A stretch of DNA of 64,000 nucleotides from Metallyticus violacea (Eukaryota > Arthropoda > Insecta > Mantodea > Metallyticidae), in contig CM060830.1 in assembly GCA_030762175.1 (NCBI GenBank), forward strand, positions 48,260,501 through 48,324,500, written 5' to 3'. Position 1 is the first letter of the stretch; each line of letters starts with the position of its first letter. Position numbers and translations under genes: made by a program. This document shows positions 32,766-43,975 of this stretch, piece after piece. The notes beneath the pieces were generated by a model. That model saw only the letters and a list, made by a program, of their open reading frames with translations. It had not been told where the DNA came from and searched no databases.

Positions 32766-34289
32766 CGAGGGTTACCTTTTAAGTTTTTACAAACGACCAC
32801 TGAATGGAGCTATTGAGATTTGTCATCACTATTTTCGCTACAATTAACATTTGTTATTGTGAAAACATTTGCAGCTTAGCAATTGACAGAGCATTTTGTT
32901 TACAGCGAGCGTTTAAACAAAGTAATTTGGCGAAAAATATAGAAATTCACATGAAGGTTTTCGTTGGATGGTTTTTTAAGATTTTAGTAATGGCCCAACT
33001 CAACAGCAATGCATAGAATCGCTTCGTTCAACTTTTGGTGATAAAGTGCCATCAAAAAGACTGTTTACAATTGGTTTGCAGAATTTCGTCGTGGTCGTGC
33101 GTCCGTCAATGATGAATATCGTGAAGGTCGACCAAAATCGATTGTCATTCCAAAAAACATCGATGCTATGTGCAACATGATTGAAGAAGATCGACATGTG
33201 ACCTACAGTGAGATAGAAGCATCCTTAAGCATATCGAACACTGCAGTACATTCGATTTTGCATGAACATTTAGCTGTGAAAAAGGTTCATTCTCGATGGA
33301 TTCCGCATAATTTGACCGAAGCTTTAAAAAAAAAATAAAAAAAAAAACCTTGGTGTAATAAAGTGTTCAAATAATTCCACCAAATAACTTCAAAATTCGT
33401 ATACAATAACGGAACAGGTGGTGAAACCGGATATATGCGGAAACTTGAGTGTTCCAAGATGAACCGTATCCCACAAAAGTTGCCCGTTCACAAAGCACTT
33501 CCAAGAACATTATCGTTTGTTTTTTCGGTTGTACTGGACATGTCACAACCGTTCCTTCAGAGGATCGAAGAACAGTTAATGCTGAATGGTATACAACAAT
33601 TTATTTGCCAGAAGTCATCAACAGCCGAAAACATCGCATCCTTCTTCATCATGGGAGTGCCAGCTTTCATGCAGCACGTCAAACAATTGATTATTTGAAT
33701 AAGAAAACATCTAATTATTGTTTCATTGGCGTATTCATCTGGTTTATAGTACAACGTCTTCTTTTTGTTCCTGAATGTCCAACAAATATGCTTGGACAGC
33801 GATTTTCATCAAATCAAGAAGCTGTTAAAACCTTTAAAAACAATGTTTTTGAGATACCAACTTTAGAGTGGAAAAAAGGTTTTGAGAAGGTGGTTTTTTT
33901 TTTTTTTTGAATGGTGTTTAGGGTTTAACGACCGTTTTTACTACTGATGATACATGAGATGAAATGATTTATTGGGAAAGTATTGTTTAAGGAAGGAAAC
34001 GTTCCAGGCCTTTAGGGTACCTCCCCGGCATTTGCCATTTTTAAGGACTGAGGAAAACCTGGAAAAAGTCTCAGTTAGGAAGGAAACGGTGCTGGAAAGA
34101 TTCGAACCCCAGATCTCCCGCTCATGAGTCCGCGCCTTAACGATCTTGATCACTCGTGGCGGTCAGAATGGGTTTGAACAAATACAAGTATAAATCTTAA
34201 AGGCGATTATTTTGCAAAGCAATAAAACAGTTTGTTCCAAAAATATTTTTCTTTCCTAGTTTTTGTAAAAACTTAAAAGGAAAAGTTCG
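32766..34289 (+). mobile_element. mariner element, complete ends, disrupted by a SINE1
   Basis: Terminal inverted repeats (5' CGAGGGTTACCTTTTAAG, 3' inverted CGAACTTTTCCTTTTAAG) lie between TA dinucleotides at 32764 and 34290. The transposase is readable in pieces: 'WFAEFRRGRASVNDEYREGR', 'RHVTYSEIEASLSISNTAVH', 'VFQDEPYPTK', 'HVTTVPSEDRRTVNAEWYT', 'GQRFSSNQEAVKTFKNNVFE'. Two catalytic Asp are replaced by Gly: GTGGETG instead of GDETW, and HHGSASFH instead of HHDNAxxH. The YSPDLAP block is lost. A 271-bp SINE1 splits the C terminus. Several frameshifts. Confidence 0.93.
33894..34164 (-). mobile_element. SINE1 nested in the mariner
   Basis: Poly-T at 33894-33908 marks the 3' tail; the tRNA-like head is at the right end, with the A box degraded. 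The host mariner frame resumes after it. Imperfect duplications AGAAGGTGG (33885) and AGAATGGG (34165) flank it. The insertion is therefore younger than the mariner. Confidence 0.92.
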
Positions 34290-34698
34290 TAGACGATACT
34301 TAATCCTGCACAATTTTTGTGGGTAGTGGTAGCATATTTAACTAACATCTGCTTTGGCTTACATGTTTTAGGTTATGTCAGTATGGTAACATACTTTACT
34401 ATAAAAAAAGGAATTAATTTGGTGCAAATGAAGATTATTATCAGTTAAATTCTAAAACACTAACAAACAATGACTTAAATAAAATAAACGTTTACTAGAC
34501 GATATCCAATGAACTTTGATAGCTTTAACCGAGAACCAAAAATAAAATTCATTTCTGTAACTATCCACTAGAATTCAAAATATGCATATAATTTATAGAT
34601 CCGAAAAACAACACCTTTGAAAGATATTATTTTAATTGCAATAATTTAGCATACCTTTGTAGAGCAAACTTCCACGTTATACGGTTTATTTATTTTCA

Positions 34699-34770
34699 TT
34701 AAAGAAGACAGAGGCCAAAGCCGTCACTTACCTGCAACAAAAGAAAGCCAAAATAAAAATCTACAATCTA
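34699..34770 (-). other. Candidate recursive-splicing ratchet point
   Basis: On the minus strand a long pyrimidine-rich tract (TTTATTTTGGCTTTC...) ends TTTTGTTGCAG and is followed immediately by GTAAGTGACG, with the junction between 34732 and 34731. This fuses a near-consensus 3' splice site with a near-consensus 5' splice site and leaves a zero-length exon, as at ratchet points of long Drosophila introns. Alternatively it is an ordinary acceptor opening a ten-codon terminal exon with a TAA at 34699-34701 and AATAAA just beyond. Confidence 0.45.
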
Positions 34771-35085
34771 TAAATGCACATTTTCATATAAGTAAAATAT
34801 CTAGAAACATGAGGATTGGAGGAAATGGGATATTTGTTGTGCTATTAATAAAATGACATTATACTTATGTGGATAACCTAAGAAGCGTTTATGATAGAGG
34901 TGTACAAATACCATAGCTAAGCACAAGGACCTCTTGGCCGAGGTCACGAGTTACTTATAATGATAATGAAGAGTTTCCAAAGTGATGGCTGCACACGATC
35001 AATCGCACTTTGCTGTTATAAGATTCAGTATTTTGCACAGTGTTAATTACAGTGTGTTAATAAAAGAAATTTTACTGCAATGTAT

Positions 35086-35160
35086 TTTAATAGTATTTAA
35101 CACCCGATTACTATTACTTTTTTCTGAGATATCACAGATGGTGAACACTAATGAACGATA
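35086..35160 (-). mobile_element. SINE1 3'-end fragment
   Basis: 'AATAGTATTTAACACCCG' and 'CAGATGGTGAACACTAATGA' correspond to the terminal SINE1 blocks. Everything 5' of that is missing. Confidence 0.6.
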
Positions 35161-35252
35161 ACATTTTAAAAGAGTTACAGAAGCAGAGTTGTTACAAGTG
35201 AATGCGAATTTCATTAAAAAGTGTCAGAAATGTATGGCTGCAGAAGTATATA

Positions 35253-35590
35253 CGAGGGTAGATCCATAAGTTTCCGACCTCGCCGATAAGGGTTATCACT
35301 TTCACAAAAGCCTTATCTGGTGCCATACCTTATCTGTTAAGTAAATAATTGCAGCTGTAACTTTCGCTCCGTTGTGTTCGGTTGTTCAGATATAATTGCA
35401 TAAAGAAGGTTATGTGTAGAAGATTGTGACATGTTCAAAATGGAGTATGGAGCTGTTATTAAGTGCTTCACAAAAGGAGGACTTACTCCAAATGAAATTA
35501 AATAGCGATTGGATGGTGTATATGGGGAAGCATCCCTCTCATATTCTACAGTAAAAGAATGAGCCACAACTTTTTCTAGTGGCATTTGAT
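35253..35590 (+). mobile_element. mariner 5' end (N-terminal domain only)
   Basis: After TA, the terminus CGAGGGTAGATCCATAAG leads to an ATG at 35431 encoding MFKMEYGAVIKCFTKGGL, then TPNEIK-stop-RLDGVYGE and SLSYSTVK, the first helix-turn-helix of mariner transposases. Homology ends near 35590. Catalytic domain and 3' terminus are absent. Confidence 0.75.
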
Positions 35591-35880
35591 CAGTTTTAAC
35601 TGATTAAATGTCAAATGGAAATTCACAGTCATTAAAAGCACACGTTATTTCGCATGTGAGAACTATTACTATCTTGATAGGTTATTCAGCGGCTATTAGT
35701 GAACTGATTTATCGCAAATCACTTTGTACTTAAGGATTTAGAAAGGCGACGAGATATCCCAACTAGAACTGTGCAGTAAACGTTTATTTGGGAAGCTTCC
35801 AGAAAACTTTACTCGATTTTATAATAATTACTTTTCCTGAATTTACAGTATGTTTTGAATACTGCAATGCAATTTTTATA

Positions 35881-36879
35881 AGAGGGATGTTCAATTAGTC
35901 TGTGCAAATTCTAAAGATATGCATGGTTATAAATAGCTATGGAACTTAGTTTGAGGCTATTTTCTAGCTTACATTTGTAAACACGCGTTAAAGATGGACA
36001 AACACGAATTTCGTGAATTAATAAAACATTGCTTTTTGAAAGGGGTAGCATCCGCAGAATTTAAGGAGAATCAGATCTTTGTTAGATTGGTTTGGTGAGT
36101 TTGGATGTGGCAAAGGAGCACAAGCGATGCGGACACTTTTGGGACATCCTGAAGAGATATGGGCTCCAAATTTAAAAACTCCCCACGGTGCGGGCCATTA
36201 CTGAAGCTATGAGCATTACTGTAAATCGAGTGAAACTATTTTGCACTATCGTCAAATAAAAGTTGTCTGCGAGTTTGCTAACAATTAACAAGAGAGAGAG
36301 AGAGAGAAATTGCCAATTACACAAAATCTGGAGCTCTTTAAATGGAATGAAAGTGAAATTCGGAAATGGAAAGATAATTCAACACTACACGTTGAAATGA
36401 GTCGAAACAGTGAGTGGGTTGTAACCGAAGAAGGTCTCTGAAGAAGACAACAACAATCCCCTCAGAGCAAAAAGGTGAAAGCGACTATTTTTTGTGGTTG
36501 CCACGGAGCAATTTCATTGACTTTTTGGATTAAACGACACGATCAAGAGGAATCGTGTTCATATGGCCAAAAAAGCAAGCTCCTATTTCATCAAGATATC
36601 GCACAAACCCAAATGTCTGCGACTATCTAAAAGTTATAGGTATGAAATCTTTCCTCATCCTCCTACTCTCCGAGTTTGGCTCCATCAAACTACTTCTTGT
36701 TCCTCAGCAATGACTATCAGGAAAGTAATTTCAAGAGGTATCGCATTTTATGGATGGAATAAACAATTCCTGGAATAGGTGTGTAGATTTGAAAGAATAT
36801 TATGTTGAGAAATAAAACGAGTTTTCCTGAAATGGTGTCTTCTTTATTTTTGCACTAAGTTATCGACAGCCCTCGTTCG
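35881..36879 (+). mobile_element. mariner element, defective, both ends present
   Basis: The 5' end AGAGGGATGTTCAATTAG and inverted 3' end CGAACGAGGGCTGTCGATAA are related and flanked by TA. An ATG at 35994 starts MDKHEFRELIKHCFLKGV, the typical N terminus of one mariner group. Later fragments include 'SAGK'-region decay ('SKKVKATIFCGCHGAI'), 'LLFHQDIAQTQMSATI' (second catalytic Asp kept) and 'SPSLAPSNYFLF', where the third Asp position is Asn. There is an internal deletion before the second block, plus an AG-dinucleotide run (36290-36307). Confidence 0.82.
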
Positions 36880-37739
36880 TATGTAACTATCAATTAAATA
36901 TATTAAGGGAAGAAAATACATACATTGCATACAAGCTAGGGATGCAATGTATGCAACTACTGTCTCTGATATCAAGGGCGTGCGGAATCCGTGCTTTCCC
37001 TCTTTCCGCCTTAATTGCGGCTAGCACAACAAAATGGCGCCTTTGTAGTGCAACGCTCTGCCGGCTTGTTCAATTATTCCCTGTGATGATGGTAGCAAGA
37101 AAGCGGTTAGCAGGCAGGTTGTTCATTTGGAAAGTTGCGGTGAAACATATCACTAGCCGCGGAAAAACCTTCCCTCACCTCTGTTTGTTGAATTGCCTCG
37201 CAGCTAATCAGTGTGAAAGTGCCACAAAGGCTTAAATCTCATTACACCATGCTCTAAACAGATGTCGAGAAGATTACAGATGTACTTACATTCTCTAGGT
37301 GGCGTTAACAGCAACCTGTCTTGCGGACATTAAGCGTTGAAGCGATTCTTCCATGTGAGAGCCATGCTATGATTACAAATTAAATATTTTAATTAACTTT
37401 TTGATCATAGAGGCCAAAGCGAGAAGCACTAGTAATTCTTTCTGTAGGCAGCAAACGAGAATGTTTTCAGTTTTTTGTAGTGTGAGTCAGATCCCAGATC
37501 TGACCAATGCAATTATTATTTCTTTGCAAACAGAGTCCTAATTTACCGCGGAACTAGATGAGTATGTCAGTTGAAGGACAAAGAAGATTTCAGCAAAATC
37601 CTAAGAATATTTCGGAATAAAAGTCATCCAAAATACTAGTAGATTGCCATAAAAACTTAATACAATATATTGTAAATTAGTACAATATGGGAAGATGTTC
37701 CAGTACATTTATAACAATCTTTTTTATGATATGTTCATG
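36880..37739. other. No gene recognised; GC-richer islet at 36950-37250
   Basis: The islet has a 97-codon forward frame of no recognised family and no splice bracketing. The rest is AT-rich. Confidence 0.5.
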
Positions 37740-38620
37740 AATATAAGAGGGCTGATCAAGAAAGACAGACTGATTTTTTCCCGTAGCTTCCTCGATAATT
37801 GCCTGTCTGTACTGTGAATATTTGAAAAGAGCGGGTTTTTAAGTCCATAGAAGGCAGCGCTGTCATGTCGGTCGATTGGTAGCAATTCTCTGTGTTATAG
37901 ATCGTGTTTGCATTTGTCATACAGCTACGGAGCAGCACAGAGCGATAAAATTCTGTTTTCGCTTAAAGTGCCTCAGGAACGTATAAAAAACTGCAGAAGC
38001 GGACAATGAACGTACGTTTTGGTGTTTCGAGGACTTCCAGAATTTTTCCATCCTTAAGGTGGGCCTGATGTTTGGACCTGAAATACAGGAGCTATGTTCA
38101 GTGAATTGGCAGGATAATCCTTACAACTGTCACTAATACGTCCTATAAAATCTTAAGTTGCTGAAGGCAAATCAATGCATTGTTTGATGCCGCCTTTGGT
38201 GCTATTTCGTTACTGGTCCTTTTCTCTTTGACAATGACGTTGCGGAGAGATGTATTTGGGTATGCTCAGCAATGGATTTTATTGGTCTTGGATACTCCCT
38301 CCATTGGTTCTAGTAAGGTGTAGCACCTCTCCATTCGTTACAGCCTTCCGTCACTGGCTGGATGATACCTATCCTGATAGATGGATTGACTGTCGGAGAA
38401 TTGTTGAAAGGACACCACGATCCCCCGATTTGAGGTGCATGTATTTCTTCTTCTGAGGTTATGTCAAATATCTCGTTCACTCCAGGAATATTCGTGACCG
38501 TGCTCATCTGCTCAAACGAATGATGACTGATACGCCATTATTAATGGGAAGTATTAAGCAAGTAGCAAGACAATTTCATACTTTACAATTCCTTCACCAT
38601 TCGGACTCTTAATCGCGACT
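37740..38620 (+). pseudogene. IS630/mariner-like transposase relic
   Basis: A mariner-style left end follows a TA (AGAGGGCTGATCAAGAAAGA at 37748). Next comes 'HRAIKFCFRLK', resembling the first DNA-binding helix. Far downstream is an IS630-type catalytic part: 'MYLGMLSN', 'FVTAFRHWLDDTYPDRWID', 'RTPRSPDLR-MYFFF', 'GYVKYLVHSRN'. The QxDGA motif is destroyed. The parts could belong to one decayed element or to two nested ones. No right terminus found. Confidence 0.6.
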
Positions 38621-39143
38621 AAGAGCAACATAATGCATCGTTCTGAATTACGTAATATTTGTGAAAATTTTCAGGAAACCTATATAAACTATGTTAAGTA
38701 GTTCCTAAATTCACTACACAAAAATAATTAACATATTTCAAATTGGGAGATTATTAGGACCATGTGAGGAGAATAGTTTCAAAAATCAGTTTTTCCGCAA
38801 ATATAAACTTTACAGAAATCAGAAAAAATGTAAAGAAATCAAACTAAAAAGGATAAATAAAAAATAAAATAAAATAACTTTGGAGATCAAGACCTTACAA
38901 GGATATAAGTTAACAAAAAAGTGTTATAATTTTCGGGTTCAATTAAAAAAAAATACTTTGAAAAGTTGTCTTTTGCATCGAACATATGAACTTTTTAATG
39001 TTTGAAACAACACACGTCAATTTTAAATACAAATTTTATTATTTAAACGGTATCTTAAGAAGGCAGTTAATCTGCAACATTCCCAATAGTTCTTCCTCTA
39101 AAGGGCAATCAAATGGAATGTCCTCATCAACAACATGGTCACT

Positions 39144-39427
39144 GTCACGTGTGGCCGAGGTCGTTAAGGCGCGGACTTATGAGCGGGATTCGAATACCAT
39201 CAGGACCGTCCTTTCTGACTGAGTTTTTTTTTTCCAGGTTTTCCTCAATCCTTATAAATGGCAAATACCGGGGAGGTACCCTAAACTTAGACCTGGAACG
39301 TTTACTACCTTCAAAAATCCTTTCCCAATTTACCATTTTATTTCATGTATCATCAGTATCCACCGCCTGTGATGCCTCAGCAGTAAAAACGGGCGTTCAA
39401 CCCCATTCAGAATAATAAAAAAAAAAG
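39144..39427 (+). mobile_element. SINE1, full length
   Basis: A intact A box (GTGGCCGAGGTCGTTAAGGC) is present, with a degraded B-box region (GATTCGAATACC), the central block GGCAAATACCGGGGAGGTAC, the 3' block ACCGCCTGTGATGCCTCAGC and an A-rich tail. Target duplications are not clear. Confidence 0.9.
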
Positions 39428-39788
39428 AATCATCATTTTCATCAGTATCTTGTAACTTTTGATCAACGACACAAAGATAAAAATTCAGCGAGTCTAGGCT
39501 TTAGTAGTTGTTCACATCATTTCTTTTGGCAGTTTTAATCTTTGATATCATGGTTGCAATATCTGGACCATAAACATTTTGCATGAATGTATCCTTTTCA
39601 AAAAAAAGAATGATCATCTAATCTACAAATAGGTTCCATTTTTACAACGACATTAACCTTCCTGCCTTTTCTGATTTCATTAACCCGAACCTCTATATCG
39701 CTAACTTCATTTAACTTTTTAGCACTTTACATAAATACTTAAAATTCCGAACAGTTCAATCTTTACCCAATAAATGGATAGTGCTTAC

Positions 39789-39893
39789 TTTTCCATAAAT
39801 TTCACGGCATTCTTCTTTTATGTCAGACATCTTTCGTAACTCTTTCTGTAACTCCCAACATTCCATCTGAGGGCAGAAATCAATTTCCCCTGA
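39789..39893 (-). CDS. Candidate 105-bp internal exon (unknown protein)
   Basis: On the minus strand acceptor TGTTTTTTTTCAG and donor GAAAA|GTAAGC bracket exactly 35 codons. Only one frame is open: SGEIDFCPQMECWELQKELR then KMSDIKEECREIYGK, a charged helical-looking segment with three Cys. Phase is zero at both ends, the same as the candidate at 1029-1082. The same frame is open for about 35 more codons upstream from an ATG at 39998, including through the pyrimidine tract, so an unspliced ORF of 80 codons is an alternative. No family recognised. Confidence 0.4.
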
Positions 39894-40330
39894 CTGAAAA
39901 AAAACATTGAAATGTTCTTTTACTGCATAGGAGAATGTTTCACAAGCCATCGTGCATATGGACAACATGACTGTTTCGGTTTCGGCCGCTACACCCATCA
40001 CAGGAAAGTCCTACTATTGCAGTGCTAGAATTAAATTAGAATTTAATAAGAAAATCAGTTCAGAAGACATTTCAAAAGTCCCACAGTCCTCTTTGCCGAT
40101 CACATCTGTGAAACAGTTTCAGCAAAAAATATCTAACAGCAAAACTGAACTAAGTGTTTAAATATATGTTTGAAAGGTTTAAAACTAACAAATTATCATC
40201 AAATGTTGATAAAACAAAGAAATTTCCAAGATATCACTTGCCAGATCCTAGTTTACGTGTAGGAACCAATAACTAACTGTTCTTGGTCAGTTGATAAATA
40301 TGTAAATTGGAAAATACATGACGAATATAC

Positions 40331-41000
40331 AGAGGTGCCAAAAATATATACACACTTCAAGCAAAGAAAAAAACCGTGTTAACATAAAACTGACTCATAA
40401 AACAGAAAATGATAACACTAATCATCTTAGACGTTTACAGTAACAACAGTTTCTCAAAATGCCCACCATCGACGTCGATACACTTCTGAGTACGTTGAAC
40501 TACTGATTGAGCAACGTTTGCGAAAGTGTCCTCAGCGATTGCAACACATGCCGTTTCAGTTTCTTCCCAAACTGCTGCCAGTGTAGCTGGCTGGCTTTCT
40601 ACAGTATACAACATACTTAAGAGCTCCCCATAGGTAGAAGTCCAACGGAGTTACATCCGGAGAACGCAGTGGAAACTCAGTCGGATCTCTTCGCCCTATC
40701 CAGTGCCTTGGATCCAGTGCGCGGGGCTTGTTGCTGTGCGAGGTCTCCCAGATCTGCCCTTGGGAACATCGCATATGGTACCATGAGTGTCAAATTTGTC
40801 TCCAATGCTTGCAATTGTTACTCGCGTAGGTGGTTCTGTACACACACCTCCATTGCCTTTGAACTTCAACAACATGCTCGGTTCCAATACCACTTCAAAA
40901 TTTCTTTTCGCTGTTCAAACGATAATCTTGGCTCCATTTTGTTGTAGCAACGCTAGCATAACGTAATATGAGTCACATCTGTTTACAGAACATTATACGA
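40331..41000 (-). pseudogene. IS630-like transposase, internally deleted
   Basis: The minus strand first gives an N-terminal helix-turn-helix/linker part: 'VTIASIGDKFDTHGTICDVP' and 'KGRSGRPRTATSP'. It jumps directly to the catalytic C-terminal block 'HWIGRRDPTEFPLRSPDVTP' and 'LDFYLWGALKYVVY', skipping roughly the middle of the protein. The third catalytic Asp is kept (LDFYLW). The C-terminal end is readable as 'VYRRRWWAF' near 40465. 'CAGAGGTGCCAAAAATATAT' at 40331 may be the outer end. A deletion derivative. Confidence 0.78.
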
Positions 41001-41095
41001 TAATCTTGGCTTCATTTGTTCATTGTTGATTTACTTGTTACGTAGCAACGTTATCATAATGTATGAGTCACGTCTGTTTACATAACATCATACTA
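40920..41095 (+). repeat. Tandem duplication, about 75-95 bp, two units
   Basis: 'CGATAATCTTGGCTCCATTT' (40920) is repeated at 40998 with TTC for CTC. Both units continue with 'GTAGCAACG', 'ATAA-GTA', 'TGAGTCAC-TCTGTTTACA' and 'AACAT-ATA'. The second unit has an extra insert of about 20 bp. It lies at the 5' end of the IS630 relic and may be its subterminal repeat. Confidence 0.8.
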
Positions 41096-41100
41096 CACAT

Positions 41101-41561
41101 TACTGTTGTTTTTCGGTACAACTTTGAAATATATTAAATAGATATCTACTGTGAAAGTATAACACTTTTGGAACTCGCGGTATTATACTCTGCTATCTAA
41201 GCACTGGGTTACTATTTCATTTCACCTTCATATCTACGATAACTTTTTATCATACTTATTTCTTATCAAATATGAAATGTGGATTAATACGTTGTGAATA
41301 ATTTCCATTAAAGCAAGCGTGTTTTGTACTACAAAATAAGGAAATTTGAATAACCTGTGATGCAAACAACAGAATATTCTATAAGGGCCTATTAAAAATG
41401 GTAATATTTTAATAAAGCCCTTGTGAATATATAATTGCAATAATGCGATTTATGCTTAAATAAATCTATGTACAACTAATGCTAATTTGTCTTGATACCA
41501 AACAGGAGTTCATTATGCATATAAATATGTAATGCTTTTATTTTCAAACTATTATTATTAA

Positions 41562-41598
<37 letters not shown>

Positions 41599-43614
41599 AG
41601 CATTATGTGGTAAACAAATTACAAATATGCTGTTACAGATTACATATGCAGTATCGCCTGTTATCTACAAAAGAATAATGAACAATGCCCATTTTTTCTC
41701 TTTTGTAGCATTTTATGTTTTACAAAATACATTTATATACTTTTGTATAACTATTTTAATAAATATAAGTAAAAATGTCCTATAAATGAGAATTTTAATG
41801 AATTTATCACATTAATATGAGTAATGCCCTGTAGACTTAAATTAAGTGATACAATTTATTCCGATTTTACTTAGAGAAAGGTAGGCTAGTCAGTGCACCT
41901 TATTTTGAAGGGTATCAGCTTCGAAGTATCGTATTTTGCAACCTAGCGAGTGGTTAACGATTAACAGACTGCATTTTGTAAATGAACTGACTTAGAACTA
42001 CAACGTCGTAATATTATTTATATTTTTTCTATCTCTTTCTTTAAGACTCACTTCCCATCCTCGATGGTCAATTCTTATAATTAGATCAATTTAATCAACC
42101 GATTATATGATAGAATTTTGCTTCGTAATATAGACATCATTCATTTCAATTACTGGCCGTAAAGTCAGAATAAATTTGATCATTATAAAACCATACTATG
42201 AAATGGATATAGGTTTAATCTATTTACACTGTGCAATGCAAAACTGGATATGTTTTATGTTCCAGGAAGTTTGGTACTTGCATCGTAACTAGATGCTATT
42301 TTATATTAAATTTCTCTGTTTCAATAATTAAAATATTCTCTCCAGTAATTTTTATCAATGTATTGCTTTTCATTTGCCCTGTATTTGGGTTAATTTTTTT
42401 CCACTTCAGTTTTATATGCCCTAAATATGGTACAACTGATTTACCTTCTTTTTCCCTAACGTGTTCATTTGGAAATGATAAATTTAAGAACTTTTGCTTT
42501 GGACACTTTTTATATCGTGTTTTTTCTTAAGCAGCAAATCCTTATATACATTTCGTGGAGAGAACTCGGGTTAACATTGTGTAATACATTCGGGAATATG
42601 TAAAACTGGATTGTGAAAGTCATCAAGTCGTCTCTTTTCTTCAGCCGTCTTCTTCCAAAAGCTTCTAGAGAAGAAAATAAGAGCGCCTTGAGTTTACTTA
42701 TAAAAAGTGGGAGGTGGGGGTGGAACACATCTTAGAAAAGTACTTGTCTACTTTGCCCGCAAGGGGACGCTTGTCGCTTGAGGATTTCTCTGAAACTCTT
42801 GTCCGGCAGGCATAGAAATTATTTAGACGTCAACGTGCCGGGGCATAAAGCATTCAGATTTCGGAGAGGTCGTATGCAAATAGCAAAACCGACAAGGCGC
42901 ATCTTTTGTCTGGAAAATGTGGAGACATCAAAGTTGCGCTTTGTCACACGTCACTGAGATGTACATACGCAACAAAAAAGAACTGGAAATGCAAAGTGCC
43001 TTCGAATGAAAAGGTGTATGAACAGAAACTTCCACCTACAGTGTGCCCAGTGAACTCTCGTACCGTAGCATTTCAGCTCTCACACACCGAGTACAGTATA
43101 TATTACTTGTAGTGTTTAAAATGTCACGGAATTTAAGCATTACAGACAAATGAGTTGTTCAAAATAATAAACCAGCAGAGGTATCTGTTTGTGCTCTCAT
43201 AAAATCATTAAACCTAGAGACTTTACAAGATAAATGTGATGATATATTGCTACATTCTCAGCTTTAGTTCTTTCGGTGACTTCACCTCAGTTTATCAATA
43301 GGCAGTCTCTCAACCACGTGAGAATTACGTAAAAAACTTGCACCAGATTATATAATTTAATGGAAATTCCTGTATACTAGGATAAAACGAGTAGGAATAT
43401 TGAGGGAGAGGCTATTGCATTTGTCAGGAACAAAGGAATGAGTGCAAAAACGGCACAGAAAGTAGTAGAAAAAGTTATATTGCCGGTTTGTACATTCATT
43501 CCTCTGTATTAAAACCTTTTGATTACCTGACTTTGCATTGAAAAAAGTAATGAGATAAAAGTAAAATACGAATAAGGTAGAAGAACTAGAACTGGAAAAA
43601 AGAGCATATATTCT
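41101..43614. other. No gene recognised; microsatellite and GC-richer islet
   Basis: AT-rich, with (ATT)n at 41550-41597 and a GC-richer islet at about 42720-42990 that contains no recognised protein. Confidence 0.6.
41550..41597 (+). repeat. (ATT)n microsatellite
   Basis: ATT/TTA units with one early interruption, directly visible. Confidence 0.95.
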
Positions 43615-43975
43615 ATGTACATGCGTGCGTATCCGATTGGCATGCCGAGACCTGTTGCAAACTACACTAATTGGTTGAGTTTCGGCATTTTTCTAGCTAA
43701 AAGAATTTTATTTTCTGGTTAGAACGCATTAACTAATGATTATAAATAATATGTAATATGTTTCCATTCAAATATCGTTCCTCCCATTTTTAAATTTTCT
43801 CTTTATTTATTATTAATATTGTTTTATTTTTATTATTAATTTATTCCTCTTTCTAATTGTGAATCATAATTAGGCATATACGGTCTACAATAATGCATAA
43901 AATGTATTTTAATGTGTATATAGAAGGTTATAACAATAATGATACACCCACTACTACTACTATAATCATATATAA
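43615..43975 (+). mobile_element. LINE 3' end, second copy of the 23790 family
   Basis: It matches 23930-24290 in order: 'CCGATTGGCATGCCGAGACC', 'TGCAAACTACACTAATTGGT', 'TATGTAATATGTTTCCATTC', 'TTATTCCTCTTTCTAATTGT' and 'AATGCATAAAATGTATTTTA'. Coding remnants are frame-broken. A purine-rich tract begins directly downstream. Confidence 0.7.
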
